From Acidobacteriota bacterium (GTDB lineage: Bacteria > Acidobacteriota > Vicinamibacteria > Vicinamibacterales > UBA2999), in the NCBI GenBank assembly GCA_016789705.1, contig JAEUQR010000129.1, forward strand, positions 17,015-81,014: a DNA stretch of 64,000 bases. Reading direction: 5' to 3'. The translations under genes and the position numbers were made by a program. The notes under the pieces are model-generated. The model saw only the letters and a program-made list of their open reading frames with translations. It made no database searches and was not told the origin of the DNA. Positions within the stretch are counted from its first letter, which is position 1. The number at the start of each line of letters is the position of its first letter. Below are positions 1 through 9,149 of the stretch, one piece after another.

Positions 1-912
1 CTCGGCTTCCGCCACGACCATCCACAGCGTCGGGTCGGCCGCCACCACATCGGTCGTGAGGTAACGCCGCGCCGTGCCGAGGTCGCCGTTGGCGATGTGA
101 GCGCGCACGAGCTGCACGCGGGCCTCGATGTCCGAGGCGTCCATGTCGGCTACGCGGCCGAGCACCGAGAGCGCCTCGCTGTGCTGGCCGGCCGCTTCGA
201 GCGCGGTCGCCAGCTGCCGCAGTTCGGCCGGCGAGGCCGCCCAGGCGAGCGCGCGGGCGAACTCACCGCTCGCGATGTCGGCGGCGAGCACCTGCGTGCG
301 CGCGTCGTCGTCCGTCGGGTCGAGCTCCAGGAGGTCGCGATACGCCGACCGCGCCTCGTCGACGCGGCCTTCCTTCGTGAACCACTCGGCGACGGCCTTG
401 AATTCACGCGCGGCGGTGTCGGTGTCGCCGAGATCGCGGGCCGCCTTCGCGGCCGTGAAGCGGGCGCCGTAATCTTCGGGGTCGACCATCCCGAGGCGCA
501 CGGCCATCTCGGCGGCGCCGCGGATGTTGCCGATCTTGCGGCGGCGGTCGGCGACGGTCTGATAGGCCGCCTTTGCGTCCGCGAGCAGGCCCTGCTTGGC
601 GGCGACGTCGCCCGAGCGGATGAGGGCGTATTCGTCGGTCGCCTTGACCTTCAGGATCTTCTTGAAGAGCGCTGACGCCTTCGGATAGAAGCCTTCGTCG
701 GCGAGATGGTCGGCGATGCGGGTGTACTGCTCGACGCCCTTGTCGAGCTGACCGGCGCGCACGAAGAGATCGCCGAGCGCGTTGGCGCTGTTCCAGTCGC
801 GGGGCTGCGCCAGCACCAGCGCCTGGTACTCGTCGATGGCTGCGTCCACCTTGCCGAGCCGGAGGGCCTTTTCCGCCCGCTTCAGAGCCCCTTCGCGATC
901 GAATGGCGCCAC
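1..912 (-). CDS. tetratricopeptide-repeat protein, C-terminus beyond the window
   Basis: Reading from a GTG at 912 gives 304 residues before the window edge, so the C-terminus is missing. The sequence is a run of helix pairs with TPR spacing (for example ALGDLFVRAGQLDKGVEQY and SAYRDLLELDPTDDDART). I see no signal peptide or membrane segment in the visible part, so it is probably a cytoplasmic protein-interaction scaffold. It lies 12 bp after rnhB as the last visible gene of a long co-directional train. No ATG is nearby; GTG fits because the preceding codons do not continue the repeat pattern. The specific partner is unknown. Confidence 0.75.
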   Translation of the reverse strand, partial: MAPFDREGALKRAEKALRLGKVDAAIDEYQALVLAQPRDWNSANALGDLFVRAGQLDKGVEQYTRIADHLADEGFYPKASALFKKILKVKATDEYALIRSGDVAAKQGLLADAKAAYQTVADRRRKIGNIRGAAEMAVRLGMVDPEDYGARFTAAKAARDLGDTDTAAREFKAVAEWFTKEGRVDEARSAYRDLLELDPTDDDARTQVLAADIASGEFARALAWAASPAELRQLATALEAAGQHSEALSVLGRVADMDASDIEARVQLVRAHIANGDLGTARRYLTTDVVAADPTLWMVVAEAE

Positions 913-924
913 GATGCTTCGCCC

Positions 925-1548
925 TCAGTCCAGAGTATCAAACAGCGACGCCGGCTTGAACGACCGCCGGTGTGCCTCGGAGTATCCATGCTGCGCGACC
1001 GCCGCGAGGTGCGCCGCCGTGGCGTACCCCTTGTGCCGATCGAAGCCATACCGGGTATCGGTTCGATGGAGGTCGTCCATCAGCCGGTCACGGGTGACTT
1101 TCGCGACGATCGACGCCGCCGCGATGGCCGACGACAGGCGGTCGCCCCCCACCACGGCACGCTGGGCCATCCGCAGGCCTTCGATCCGGAAGGCATCGAC
1201 CAGCACGAGGTCGGGCTGCGGCGCCAGGGCGGCCACGGCCCGTGCCATGGCGCGCAACGACGCGCGATGGATGTTGTATCGGTCGATTTCGGGAGGGTCT
1301 GCAATGCCGACGGCCCAGGCGAGCGCCCGGGCCGTGATGAGGTCGTACAGGCGGTCCCGCGCCGCCGCCGTCAGGAGCTTCGAGTCGGCCAGGCCGGGAA
1401 TATGGCGGGCGGGGTCGAGCACCACCGCCCCGGCCATGACGGGGCCGGCCAGGCAGCCGCGCCCCACTTCGTCGACCCCGGCGATAAGGCCGAAGCCGTA
1501 CCGCCGGTAGTGATTCTCGATCGTGCGCCGGGCACGCGCTTTCGCCAT
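925..1548 (-). CDS. rnhB: ribonuclease HII
   Basis: RNase HII cuts the RNA strand of RNA/DNA hybrids and removes misincorporated ribonucleotides from DNA. The 207-residue protein has the family signature near residues 25-35 (GVDEVGRGCLAGP), which supplies the first Asp and Glu of the metal site. A further Asp is in LVLVDAFRI and another in the DRLMDDLHR helix, so the active site looks complete. The length is usual for bacterial RNase HII. It follows rplS by 21 bp, a neighbourhood common in bacteria (rplS-rnhB). Confidence 0.95.
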   Translation of the reverse strand: MAKARARRTIENHYRRYGFGLIAGVDEVGRGCLAGPVMAGAVVLDPARHIPGLADSKLLTAAARDRLYDLITARALAWAVGIADPPEIDRYNIHRASLRAMARAVAALAPQPDLVLVDAFRIEGLRMAQRAVVGGDRLSSAIAAASIVAKVTRDRLMDDLHRTDTRYGFDRHKGYATAAHLAAVAQHGYSEAHRRSFKPASLFDTLD

Positions 1549-1569
1549 GACCCGGCGCCGGCCGTGTGC

Positions 1570-1920
1570 CTAGACCGGGGTCTTGCGGACTTCCTTCATG
1601 CGGGCCGCCTTGCCCTTCAGGTCGCGCAGGTAGTAGAGCTTGGCGCGGCGGACCTTGGCGGAACGCACGACGTCGATCTTCTGGACGATCGGCGAGTGCA
1701 GCGGGAAGATACGCTCGACACCCTGGCCGAACGACACCTTGCGCACGGTGAACGACGCGCGCGTGCCGCCGCGGCGCAGGTTGATGACGATGCCCTCGAA
1801 GATCTGGACACGTTCCTTGTCGCCTTCCTTGACCCGGACGTGCACCTTGATCGTGTCGCCGGCCTGCATCGCGGGCCGCGCCACCGTCTGCGCCTTCTCG
1901 ATCATTTCCACTGCGTTCAT
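1570..1920 (-). CDS. rplS: 50S ribosomal protein L19
   Basis: L19 is a large-subunit protein at the interface with the 30S subunit. The 116-residue product has the family core [18 protein letters not shown] and the basic C-terminal part [20 protein letters not shown]. The frame is open further upstream, but the ATG at 1920 gives the standard L19 N-terminus ([11 protein letters not shown]) and overlaps the trmD stop as ATGA. This implies translational coupling with trmD. The order rpsP-khpA-rimM-trmD-rplS is the classical bacterial arrangement. Confidence 0.96.
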   Translation of the reverse strand: MNAVEMIEKAQTVARPAMQAGDTIKVHVRVKEGDKERVQIFEGIVINLRRGGTRASFTVRKVSFGQGVERIFPLHSPIVQKIDVVRSAKVRRAKLYYLRDLKGKAARMKEVRKTPV

Positions 1921-2657
1921 CGGTCCTCGCCCTTCCCTTCCACGAACCCCGGCGTTCCACGAAGCAGATCCGGCCGGCGCGCGCGGGTGCGCGCCTCGGC
2001 CGCCTCGCGGCGCCACCGTTCAATCTCCCCGTGATGCCCCGACAGGAGCACCTCGGGCACCGCCCGTCCGCGCCACACGGCCGGCCGTGTGTAGTGCGGG
2101 TAGTCCAGTTGACCGGCGGAGAACGAATCGTTCGACACCGACCGTTCGTCACCGACCACGCCCGGCACGAGCCGGGCAATCACATCGAGCATCACGAGCG
2201 CCGGGAGTTCGCCGCCGCTGAGCACGTAGTCACCAATCGACCACTCCTCGGCGCCGACGGCCTCGACCAGCCGCTCGTCCACCCCTTCGTATCGGCCGCA
2301 GAGCCACGTCACGCTCGCTTCGCGCGCCATCCGCTCCGCTGCCGCCTGGTCGAAACGCCGGCCTGCCGGTGAGGTCATCACCACCAGCCCGGGCCCGCCC
2401 CGGCGTGCCCGAATCGCCTCCACCGCGAGGTGGAACGGTTCGGCCTTCATCACCATGCCCGGCCCGCCGCCAAATGGCATGTCGTCCACGACGTGGTGGC
2501 GATCCGAGGTGTACGTCCGCAGATCGTGCACCGCCACGTCGATGAGCCCGCGCGCCCGCGCCCGGCCCACGACCCCCTCGGCCAGCCCGGCCTCGATCAT
2601 CGCCGGGAAGATCGTGACGACGTCGAACGCCACGACTCGCGGGGCCTCCGTCGTCAT
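1917..2657 (-). CDS. trmD: tRNA (guanine-N1)-methyltransferase
   Basis: TrmD methylates G37 of tRNAs with G at position 36, using S-adenosylmethionine, and prevents +1 frameshifting. The 246 residues show the N-terminal FDVVTIFP strand, [14 protein letters not shown], and the SPOUT trefoil-knot cofactor segment [15 protein letters not shown]. The C-terminal helical domain has [12 protein letters not shown]. The frame stays open upstream, but the ATG at 2657 overlaps the rimM stop as ATGA and gives the normal start. The gene also overlaps rplS by 4 bp, so rimM-trmD-rplS are probably translated in a coupled way. Confidence 0.96.
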   Translation of the reverse strand: MTTEAPRVVAFDVVTIFPAMIEAGLAEGVVGRARARGLIDVAVHDLRTYTSDRHHVVDDMPFGGGPGMVMKAEPFHLAVEAIRARRGGPGLVVMTSPAGRRFDQAAAERMAREASVTWLCGRYEGVDERLVEAVGAEEWSIGDYVLSGGELPALVMLDVIARLVPGVVGDERSVSNDSFSAGQLDYPHYTRPAVWRGRAVPEVLLSGHHGEIERWRREAAEARTRARRPDLLRGTPGFVEGKGEDR

Positions 2658-3178
2658 GCCCGCCAGCCGCCGTTCACCTCGAGCAGCCCCGCGGGCGGGT
2701 CGATCGTGATACACCGCGCCGCGACGTCCACCGTGCAGAACGCCTGCGTCAGCGGCACCAGCACCTGCCGCCGGGCGGTCGTCACCACGAGCCGGACGGC
2801 AGCACCGTCGCCATCCACCGCGGCCACCGTGCCAACCTCCTCGCCCTGCACCGTCCGCACCGCGCACCCCACCAGTTCGTGATGGTAGTACACGTGCGGC
2901 GGCAACTGAGGCGCCGTCTCGATCGGCACGCGCAGTTCCCAGCCGGTGAACCGCTCGGCGTCGTTGATCGACGCCACCCCACCGAAGATGACCGCCGGCC
3001 GCCCCAGATGCATCCGGGAATGCGCGACGGTCAGCCGTTCGATCGGGCCGGCCGGCACCGCCCGGCCGAAGAGCTCGGCGCCGGCGCCGAACCGTTCCTC
3101 CACGAAGTCGGTGGTCGCGTTGACGACCACTTCACCCCGGATGCCCTGCGTGCGGGCCACGATGCCCACGAGGAGCAT
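2654..3178 (-). CDS. rimM: 16S rRNA maturation factor RimM
   Basis: RimM helps mature the 3' domain of 16S rRNA and binds ribosomal protein S19. The 174 residues start with MLLVGIVARTQGIRGEV, the hallmark N-terminus, followed by the RimM beta-barrel and a PRC-barrel-like half (ELVGCAVRTVQGEEVGTV to EVNGGW). I chose the ATG at 3178 over an upstream in-frame ATG because the family begins with this barrel strand. It overlaps trmD by 4 bp and sits 25 bp after khpA. Confidence 0.94.
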   Translation of the reverse strand: MLLVGIVARTQGIRGEVVVNATTDFVEERFGAGAELFGRAVPAGPIERLTVAHSRMHLGRPAVIFGGVASINDAERFTGWELRVPIETAPQLPPHVYYHHELVGCAVRTVQGEEVGTVAAVDGDGAAVRLVVTTARRQVLVPLTQAFCTVDVAARCITIDPPAGLLEVNGGWRA

Positions 3179-3203
3179 CGAGTCCCACGTCGCCGCCAGC
3201 GCC

Positions 3204-3458
3204 TCAGCGCTGGCCGTCGACGTCGCGGATGTCGAGCTGGATCTTCGTGCCATCCACGTCAGCCGCGGCGGCCAGCAGCGTGCGCAGTGCCGCGGCCGTG
3301 CGTCCCTGCCGGCCAATCACCCGGCCGAGATCGCCGGGCGCCACCCGCAGTTCGAAGTAGAGTCCGCCCCGTCGCTCCCCCTGCGCCACCTCGATGGCAT
3401 CCGGCTCATCGGCCAGCGCCTTCGCAACGGTTTCCACGAGAGTCTTGAGCTCGGCCAC
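3204..3458 (-). CDS. khpA: KH-domain RNA-binding protein KhpA
   Basis: This 84-residue single KH-domain protein belongs to the YlqC/KhpA family, which partners with KhpB/EloR and binds RNA. The KH signature loop is present as GRVIGRQGRTA (GxxG as GRQG). It starts with GTG at 3458. Its position between rpsP and rimM is the conserved place for khpA in many phyla. It is full length for the family. Confidence 0.9.
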   Translation of the reverse strand: MAELKTLVETVAKALADEPDAIEVAQGERRGGLYFELRVAPGDLGRVIGRQGRTAAALRTLLAAAADVDGTKIQLDIRDVDGQR

Positions 3459-3472
3459 GGCGTCAGCTCCCG

Positions 3473-3766
3473 TTACGCCTGCGGCGCGGCGGCCGCGGCT
3501 TCCACCGGCGCCACGACAGCACCGAGGTCGCGCGTGACGTGCTTGGCGAGCAGCGTGCGCACCGAGTCGGACGGGCGCGCGCCCTGCGAGATCCAGTGTT
3601 CGATGCGCGCCTTGTTCACGTCGACCACGGCGGGCTTGGTACGCGGGTTGTAGAACCCCAGCGTCTCGATGAATCCGCCCTCGCGCGGCGAGCGCCGCTC
3701 GGTGACGACCACCCGGTAGTGGGGACGCTTCTTCGACCCCGTGCGACGCATGCGAATGACCAACAT
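3473..3766 (-). CDS. rpsP: 30S ribosomal protein S16
   Basis: S16 is an early-binding small-subunit protein. The 97-residue product begins MLVIRMRRTGSKKRPHYR, followed by RRSPREGGFIETLGFYNP, both diagnostic. A short Ala/Pro-rich tail ends the protein. It lies 36 bp after ffh and 14 bp ahead of khpA in the same operon. The ffh-rpsP-rimM-trmD-rplS order is widespread. Confidence 0.97.
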   Translation of the reverse strand: MLVIRMRRTGSKKRPHYRVVVTERRSPREGGFIETLGFYNPRTKPAVVDVNKARIEHWISQGARPSDSVRTLLAKHVTRDLGAVVAPVEAAAAAPQA

Positions 3767-3802
3767 AGGTAGTGTCCTCGTCCTGGCCAGCCGGACCTCC
3801 GG

Positions 3803-5161
3803 CTAGCGCATCAAGCTGAACGGCCCTTTCTTCTTCTTCCTGGGAGCCTCGGGCACGGCCTCGCCCGTCATCTGGCCCACCATCTTCAGCATCTTCCGCA
3901 TCTCGTCGTACTGCTTGAGCAGGCGGTTGACGTCTTCGACCGACGTGCCGCTGCCGCGCGCGATGCGCTTACGGCGGCTGCCATCGATGACTTCGGCGTG
4001 TTCGCGTTCTTCGGGCGTCATCGAGTTGATGATCGCCTCGACGCGGCGCAGCTGCTTTTCGTCCGGCTTCTGCGCGCCGAGTTCCTTGAGCTGGCCCATG
4101 CCGGGCAGCAGCTTCATGATGTGTTCGAGCGGGCCCATCTTCCGGATCGTGCGGAGCTGATCGCGGAAGTCACCGAGGCTGAACGTGTTCCTGCGGATTT
4201 TCTCTTCGAGACTGGCCGCCGTGGAGGAATCCACGACCTCCTCGGCCTTCTCGATGAGCGACAGCACGTCACCCATGCCGAGCAGGCGCGACACGAAGCG
4301 ATCGGCATGGAAGGCGTCGAGGTCTTCGAGACGTTCGCCGGCGCCGACGAACGCAATCGGCACGCCGACGACCGACACGACCGAGAGCGCGGCGCCGCCG
4401 CGCGAATCGCCGTCGATCTTCGACAGCACGACGCCGGTCACGCCCACCTGCCGGTTGAACTCGCCGGCGCTCCGGATGGCGTCCTGGCCCGTCATCGCGT
4501 CGGCCACATAGAGCAGGTCCGACGGCTTCGCCACGTCCTTGATGGCAACGAGTTCGGCCATCAGCTCGTCGTCGATGTGCAGGCGGCCGGCGGTGTCGAC
4601 GATGACCACGTCGCAGCCGGTGTTGCGGGCCTCGACAAGCGCGCCTCGGGTGCGCGACACCGGGTCGAGATCGCCGGGGGGGTCGAACACACGCACGCCG
4701 GCCTTGCCGGCTACGACCGACAACTGTTCGATGGCCGCCGGGCGGCGCACGTCGGTCGAGACAACCAGGGGGAACTTGCCCTGTTTCGCCAGCATCCGCG
4801 CCAGCTTGCCGGTGGTCGTGGTCTTGCCCGAGCCCTGCAGCCCGAGCATCAGGATGACCTTGGGCCGCGGCCCGCCGGTCGAGAGGCCGCCCTTCGCGTC
4901 GCCGAAGAGCGCAAGCAGCTCGTCGCGGACGATCTTGACGACCTGCTGGTCGGGGCTGAGGCTGGTCTGGACCTCCTGCGCGGAGGCGCGATCGCGGACG
5001 CGATCGACGAACGCCTTGACCACCTGCAGGTTGACGTCGGCCTCGATGAGCGCCACGCGGATTTCGCGCAGCACCCGTTCGGTCGTCTCCGGCGTGAGGC
5101 GGACTTCACCCCGCAGGGACTGGAAGACGTCTTGCAGGCGATTGCTCAGGGCGTCGAACAT
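3803..5161 (-). CDS. ffh: signal recognition particle protein Ffh
   Basis: Ffh is the GTPase subunit of the signal recognition particle. It binds signal sequences on ribosomes and docks with FtsY for co-translational membrane targeting. The 452 residues hold the N domain (about 1-95), the G domain with P-loop GLQGSGKT at 107-114, the DVRRPAA and DTAGRL motifs and the SKIDGDSRGG guanine-recognition segment. The C-terminal M domain has the RNA-binding helix RRKRIARGSG. It ends in a basic KKKKGPFSLMR tail. The receptor gene ftsY lies three genes upstream in the same train. Confidence 0.97.
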   Translation of the reverse strand: MFDALSNRLQDVFQSLRGEVRLTPETTERVLREIRVALIEADVNLQVVKAFVDRVRDRASAQEVQTSLSPDQQVVKIVRDELLALFGDAKGGLSTGGPRPKVILMLGLQGSGKTTTTGKLARMLAKQGKFPLVVSTDVRRPAAIEQLSVVAGKAGVRVFDPPGDLDPVSRTRGALVEARNTGCDVVIVDTAGRLHIDDELMAELVAIKDVAKPSDLLYVADAMTGQDAIRSAGEFNRQVGVTGVVLSKIDGDSRGGAALSVVSVVGVPIAFVGAGERLEDLDAFHADRFVSRLLGMGDVLSLIEKAEEVVDSSTAASLEEKIRRNTFSLGDFRDQLRTIRKMGPLEHIMKLLPGMGQLKELGAQKPDEKQLRRVEAIINSMTPEEREHAEVIDGSRRKRIARGSGTSVEDVNRLLKQYDEMRKMLKMVGQMTGEAVPEAPRKKKKGPFSLMR

Positions 5162-5201
5162 ACGGACAAACCCTTATCCTACCGGACTTTCAGGAGAGCG
5201 G

Positions 5202-6497
5202 TCAAACCTTGGTCAGCCGGTGGCCGAGCTTCCGCTTCTTGGTGGTCAGGTAGCCGCGGGTCGTGTCAGAGGGTGCAATCTCGAGCGGAACCGTCGCCAC
5301 GACCGAGAGGCCGTAGCCCTGGAGGCCGACGAACTTGCGCGGGTTGTTCGTCAGCAGGCGCATCGTGCGCACACCGAGGTCGCGCAGCACCTGAGCGCCG
5401 ATGCCGTAGTCGCGCTGGTCGGGCTTGAAGCCGAGCCGCTCGTTCGCCTGCACGGTGTCGAGGCCCTGGTCCTGCAGCGCGTAGGCGCGAATCTTGTTGC
5501 CGAGGCCGATGCCGCGACCCTCCTGGTTCAGGTACAGCAGCACGCCGCGTCCCTCGGCCGCGATGCGCTGCATGGCGGCGTCGAACTGCGGCCCGCAGTC
5601 ACACCGCAACGAGTGGAACACGTCGCCCGTCAGGCACTTCGAGTGCACGCGGACCAGCACGTCCTTGCCGTCGCCGATGTCGCCGCAGACGAGCGCCACA
5701 TGGGTCTCGCCGTCGAGCGGGCTTTCGTAGGCGTGGATGCGGAAGGCGCCGTGCACGGTGGGCATGCTGGCGTCGGCCACGCGCGTGACCAGTCGTTCAT
5801 GCCGCATGCGGTACTGGATGAGCGCCGCGACGGTGATGAGCTTGAGCTTGTGGCGCCGCGCGAACTTCACAAGGTCGGGCACGCGCGCCATGCTGCCGTC
5901 GGCCTTGGCGATCTCGCAGATGACGCCGGCCGGGTAGAGCCCGGCGGCCCTCGCCAGGTCGACGGCCGCTTCGGTCTGGCCGGCGCGCACGAGCACGCCG
6001 CCGTCGCGGGCTCGGAGCGGCAGGACGTGCCCGGGGCGCGCCAGGTCCGTCGGCCGCGTCTTGCGGTGAATCGCCGTCTGAATGGTGCGCGCGCGGTCCG
6101 CCGCCGAGATCCCCGTCGTGACGCCGCGGCGCGCCTCGATCCCGACGCAGAACGCGGTATCGAAGGCGGTGGTGTTGCGGCCGGCTGGTACCTGCAGCGG
6201 AATCTCGAGTTCGTCGAGCCGCTCGGCCATCATCGGCATGCAGATGAGGCCGCGGCCCTCGGTCATCATGAAGTTGATGATCTCGGGCGTGACCTTCTCG
6301 GCCGCGACCGTCAGGTCTCCCTCGTTCTCGCGGTCCTCGTCATCGACGACGATCACCATCTCGCCGCGGCGGATCGCCGCCACCGCGTCTTCGACGCTCG
6401 AGAACGGCGCCGACGCGCGGGTCGCAGCGGCGCGGCGGGGGGCGGGCCGGCCGACGGCACGCGGGGAGGAGGAGCGTTTCTTCGGGGTCGTGGCCAT
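5202..6497 (-). CDS. ribBA: bifunctional 3,4-dihydroxy-2-butanone-4-phosphate synthase / GTP cyclohydrolase II
   Basis: The fusion makes both precursors of riboflavin: the four-carbon unit from ribulose 5-phosphate and the pyrimidine from GTP. After a low-complexity basic leader of about 35 residues, the RibB half has the acidic loop [11 protein letters not shown] and the [20 protein letters not shown] segment. The RibA half carries the zinc cysteines in [16 protein letters not shown] and [12 protein letters not shown] at 6497 gives 431 residues, normal for the fusion. It is 11 bp after ribE, so ribD-ribE-ribBA form a rib block. Confidence 0.95.
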   Translation of the reverse strand: MATTPKKRSSSPRAVGRPAPRRAAATRASAPFSSVEDAVAAIRRGEMVIVVDDEDRENEGDLTVAAEKVTPEIINFMMTEGRGLICMPMMAERLDELEIPLQVPAGRNTTAFDTAFCVGIEARRGVTTGISAADRARTIQTAIHRKTRPTDLARPGHVLPLRARDGGVLVRAGQTEAAVDLARAAGLYPAGVICEIAKADGSMARVPDLVKFARRHKLKLITVAALIQYRMRHERLVTRVADASMPTVHGAFRIHAYESPLDGETHVALVCGDIGDGKDVLVRVHSKCLTGDVFHSLRCDCGPQFDAAMQRIAAEGRGVLLYLNQEGRGIGLGNKIRAYALQDQGLDTVQANERLGFKPDQRDYGIGAQVLRDLGVRTMRLLTNNPRKFVGLQGYGLSVVATVPLEIAPSDTTRGYLTTKKRKLGHRLTKV

Positions 6498-6508
6498 GAC
6501 GGGGCGCC

Positions 6509-7120
6509 TCAGCGCCGGCGGAGATCGGCGAGCCCGGCGATTTCCGTGGCTCGCAGGACGTATTTTCCGAGCACGTCGCACTCGAGGTTGACGCGGTCGC
6601 CCGGACGCAGTTCGCCGAGCGTCGTGTGCTCGCGAGTGTAGGGGATGACCTGGATATCGAAGCGGCGCTCATCGAGGCCGGCCACGGTCAGGCTGACACC
6701 GTCCACTGTCACGCTGCCCTTGCGGATGAAAAGTGCCGACAGCGACGGCGGAAAGCTGATCGTGAGCCAGAGACTCTCGCCCTCGGTGCGCGTCTCCTCC
6801 ACCACGCCGACGCCATCGACATGGCCGAGCACGAAGTGTCCGCCCAGGCGGGCATCGGCGCGCAGGGGCCGCTCGAGGTTGACGCGCCGGCCTCGGGCGA
6901 GTGCGCCGAGTGTGGTGATCCGCGCCGTCTCCGGCCCGATGTCGGCGTGAATCTCGCCGTTCGCCACGACGAGCGCCGTCAGGCAGACACCGCTCACGGC
7001 GAGGCTGTCGCCGGGCGCGGTCCCGGCGGCGAGTGGCGTCTCGATGCGCACGCGAAATCCGCCGGCCATCGGCTTCACCTCGGCCAGCTGGCCGACCTGC
7101 TCAACGATCCCAGTGAACAT
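6509..7120 (-). CDS. ribE: riboflavin synthase, alpha chain
   Basis: Riboflavin synthase dismutates two molecules of 6,7-dimethyl-8-ribityllumazine to riboflavin. The 203 residues show the duplicated lumazine-binding barrels: the first begins [12 protein letters not shown] and contains GVCLTAL, the second contains [12 protein letters not shown] and VDGVSLTV. The start overlaps the end of ribD by 20 bp. No lumazine synthase (ribH) gene lies nearby, so that step must be encoded elsewhere. Confidence 0.95.
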   Translation of the reverse strand: MFTGIVEQVGQLAEVKPMAGGFRVRIETPLAAGTAPGDSLAVSGVCLTALVVANGEIHADIGPETARITTLGALARGRRVNLERPLRADARLGGHFVLGHVDGVGVVEETRTEGESLWLTISFPPSLSALFIRKGSVTVDGVSLTVAGLDERRFDIQVIPYTREHTTLGELRPGDRVNLECDVLGKYVLRATEIAGLADLRRR

Positions 7121-8183
7121 CGGCGTCCATCCACATATCGGGCCCGCACGGCACGCTCGTCACGCGTGACAGCCGGGACCAGGGCACGGCGAGGCCGTCG
7201 AAGAGCGGCACCGCCGCCCCGCCCAGCCGCGCCGGCGCCACGATGAGGTGCAGGCGATCGACGAGCTCCGCCTCCCAGAAACTCCGGTGCAGCGCCGCCC
7301 CGCCTTCGACGAGCAGCGTGTGGACCCCGCGCGCGAGCAACGCGCGCACGGCCGCATCGGGCGTCGCGGCCGGCACGACGTCGGCGCCGGCCTGCGCGAA
7401 ACGCTCCACCCGCTCCGGATACGCGACCATGGCGGCGGGATCCGCCACGACGATGGCAGGCCCGCCGGCGGCGCTGTCGTAGACGCGCGCCCGCGGCGAC
7501 GTCACCAGCGCGCGGTCGAAGACCACGCGCGTGAGCGGACGCGCGCGCACCACATCGCGCGCCGTGAGGCGCGGGTCATCGGCGCAGACGGTGCCGGCGC
7601 CGACGGCGATGCCATCCACCGACGCGCGCAGGCGCTGCGTGCGGCGGGCGGCGGCCGCCCCGGAAATCGCCGTGGGCTGGTCGCGCATGGCGGCGATGCG
7701 CCCATCGCGTGTCGTCGCCGCCTTGAGCACGACGAACGGGCGCTGCCGCTCCTGCACCATCAGATAAGCCGCGTTCAGACGCCGCGCCGCGGCTTCTTCG
7801 AGTCCGATCTCCACGACGACGCCCGCCTCGCGCAGTTCGCGCACACCCTGCCCCGACACGCGTGGAAACGGATCGAGCGTCGCCGCCACGACTCGCGAGA
7901 TGCCGGCGGCGAGAATCCGCTTCGTGCAGGGGCCGGTCCGGCCGACGTGGCAACACGGCTCGAGGGTGACGTACAGCGTGGCACCATGCGCGCGCGGACC
8001 GGCGGCGTCGAGCGCCACGACCTCGGCGTGCGGTTGCCCGGCCCGCTCGTGGAACCCCTGGCCGACGACCACACCGGCGCGATCGACCACGACGGCGCCC
8101 ACCATCGGGTTGGGAACCGTGGCGCCAAGGGCGCGCTCCGCATGGAAGAGCGCCCGCCGCATCATCGCCCTGTCGTCTACCAC
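7101..8183 (-). CDS. ribD: bifunctional pyrimidine deaminase / reductase RibD
   Basis: RibD deaminates and then reduces the ribosylated pyrimidine intermediate of riboflavin synthesis, using NADPH. The N-terminal deaminase has the zinc motif QPHAEVVAL plus PCCHVGRTGPC; the C-terminal half is the reductase (FVVLKAATTRDGRIA, TLLVEGGAALH). The start is ambiguous: GTG at 8183 overlaps the ftsY stop by 7 bp, whereas ATG at 8165 would begin with MMRRAL, close to many homologues. Transcription must come from upstream genes, since no FMN-riboswitch leader can fit here. Confidence 0.94.
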   Translation of the reverse strand: MVDDRAMMRRALFHAERALGATVPNPMVGAVVVDRAGVVVGQGFHERAGQPHAEVVALDAAGPRAHGATLYVTLEPCCHVGRTGPCTKRILAAGISRVVAATLDPFPRVSGQGVRELREAGVVVEIGLEEAAARRLNAAYLMVQERQRPFVVLKAATTRDGRIAAMRDQPTAISGAAAARRTQRLRASVDGIAVGAGTVCADDPRLTARDVVRARPLTRVVFDRALVTSPRARVYDSAAGGPAIVVADPAAMVAYPERVERFAQAGADVVPAATPDAAVRALLARGVHTLLVEGGAALHRSFWEAELVDRLHLIVAPARLGGAAVPLFDGLAVPWSRLSRVTSVPCGPDMWMDADVHWDR

Positions 8184-9103
8184 GATGGTCGGAACAACGC
8201 GTCGGCGTAGGTGCCGGCGTCGAACGGCAGCAGGTCGTCGATGCCTTCGCCGACACCGACGAAGCGAATCGGCAGGCCCAGATCGTGCGCGATGGCCACC
8301 GCGATGCCGCCCTTGGCGGTGCCGTCGAGCTTCGTGAGCACGACGCCGGTTACGCCCGCGGCCGCCGCGAACTCACGGGCCTGCACGAGACCGTTCTGCC
8401 CGACCGTGGCGTCGAGCACGAGCAACACCTCATGCGGCGCGCCCGGAATCTCGCGCGCGGTGATGCGGCGGATCTTCTCGAGCTCCGCCATGAGGTTCAC
8501 GCGTGTGTGGAGCCGACCCGCCGTGTCGATGATGACCGTGTCGACGCCCCGCGCCTTGGCCGCCGTGAGCGCGTCGAAGACGACGGCCGCCGGGTCCGAG
8601 CCTTCGTTGGCACGGACGATGTCCACGCCGGCACGGGTGGCCCAGACCTGGAGCTGGTCGACGGCCGCGGCGCGGAAGGTGTCGGCGGCACAGATGAGCG
8701 TCTTCTGTCCGTCCTGCCGGACGCGATGGGCGAGCTTGCCCACCGTGGTGGTCTTGCCGGTGCCGTTCACGCCGACGATGAGCACGACGCGCGGCGGCGA
8801 GGCCGGCTGCACGGGCGGCCTGGTGACACCGGCGAAGATGTCGCAGATCTCTTCGGTGAGCGCCGCCCGCAGACCGGCGCCGGTGCGCGGGCGCTTCTTC
8901 ACGCCTTCGATGAGGCGGGCGGTCGCACCAAGGCCGACGTCGGCGCCGAGCAGCAGTTCCTCCAGCGCTTCGATCGTGTTGACGTCGAGCGCCGCCGTCT
9001 CACGCCCGGGCGCGTCGGCCCGGCCGACGATGTCGTCGAACCGCTGCGCCAGGCGCTCCGCCGTGCGCGCCAGGCCCCGTGTGAGACGATCGAGCAGACC
9101 CAT
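8177..9103 (-). CDS. ftsY: signal recognition particle receptor FtsY
   Basis: FtsY is the membrane-associated SRP receptor GTPase that pairs with Ffh. The 308-residue protein is the short form without a long acidic A domain: an N-terminal helical region, then G-domain motifs GVNGTGKTTT, AADTFRAAA, DTAGRL, TKLDGTAKGG and the closing GVGEGIDDL. I use ATG at 9103 (MGLLDRL, typical for FtsY); a GTG two codons earlier at 9109 is possible. It overlaps ribD by up to 7 bp. Confidence 0.95.
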   Translation of the reverse strand: MGLLDRLTRGLARTAERLAQRFDDIVGRADAPGRETAALDVNTIEALEELLLGADVGLGATARLIEGVKKRPRTGAGLRAALTEEICDIFAGVTRPPVQPASPPRVVLIVGVNGTGKTTTVGKLAHRVRQDGQKTLICAADTFRAAAVDQLQVWATRAGVDIVRANEGSDPAAVVFDALTAAKARGVDTVIIDTAGRLHTRVNLMAELEKIRRITAREIPGAPHEVLLVLDATVGQNGLVQAREFAAAAGVTGVVLTKLDGTAKGGIAVAIAHDLGLPIRFVGVGEGIDDLLPFDAGTYADALFRPSW

Positions 9104-9149
9104 CTGCACGATCTTAACAGGGCGCTGCCCCGGGACCGAATCGCGGCAC

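Noticed and set aside
706..2034. 442-codon plus-strand frame opposite rnhB and rplS
   Set aside because: It is a shadow of recognised conserved genes and shows no domain or ribosome-binding site.
8184..9149. FMN riboswitch ahead of ribD
   Set aside because: ribD overlaps ftsY, so there is no leader in which the aptamer could fit, and no RFN-type conserved sequence was seen.
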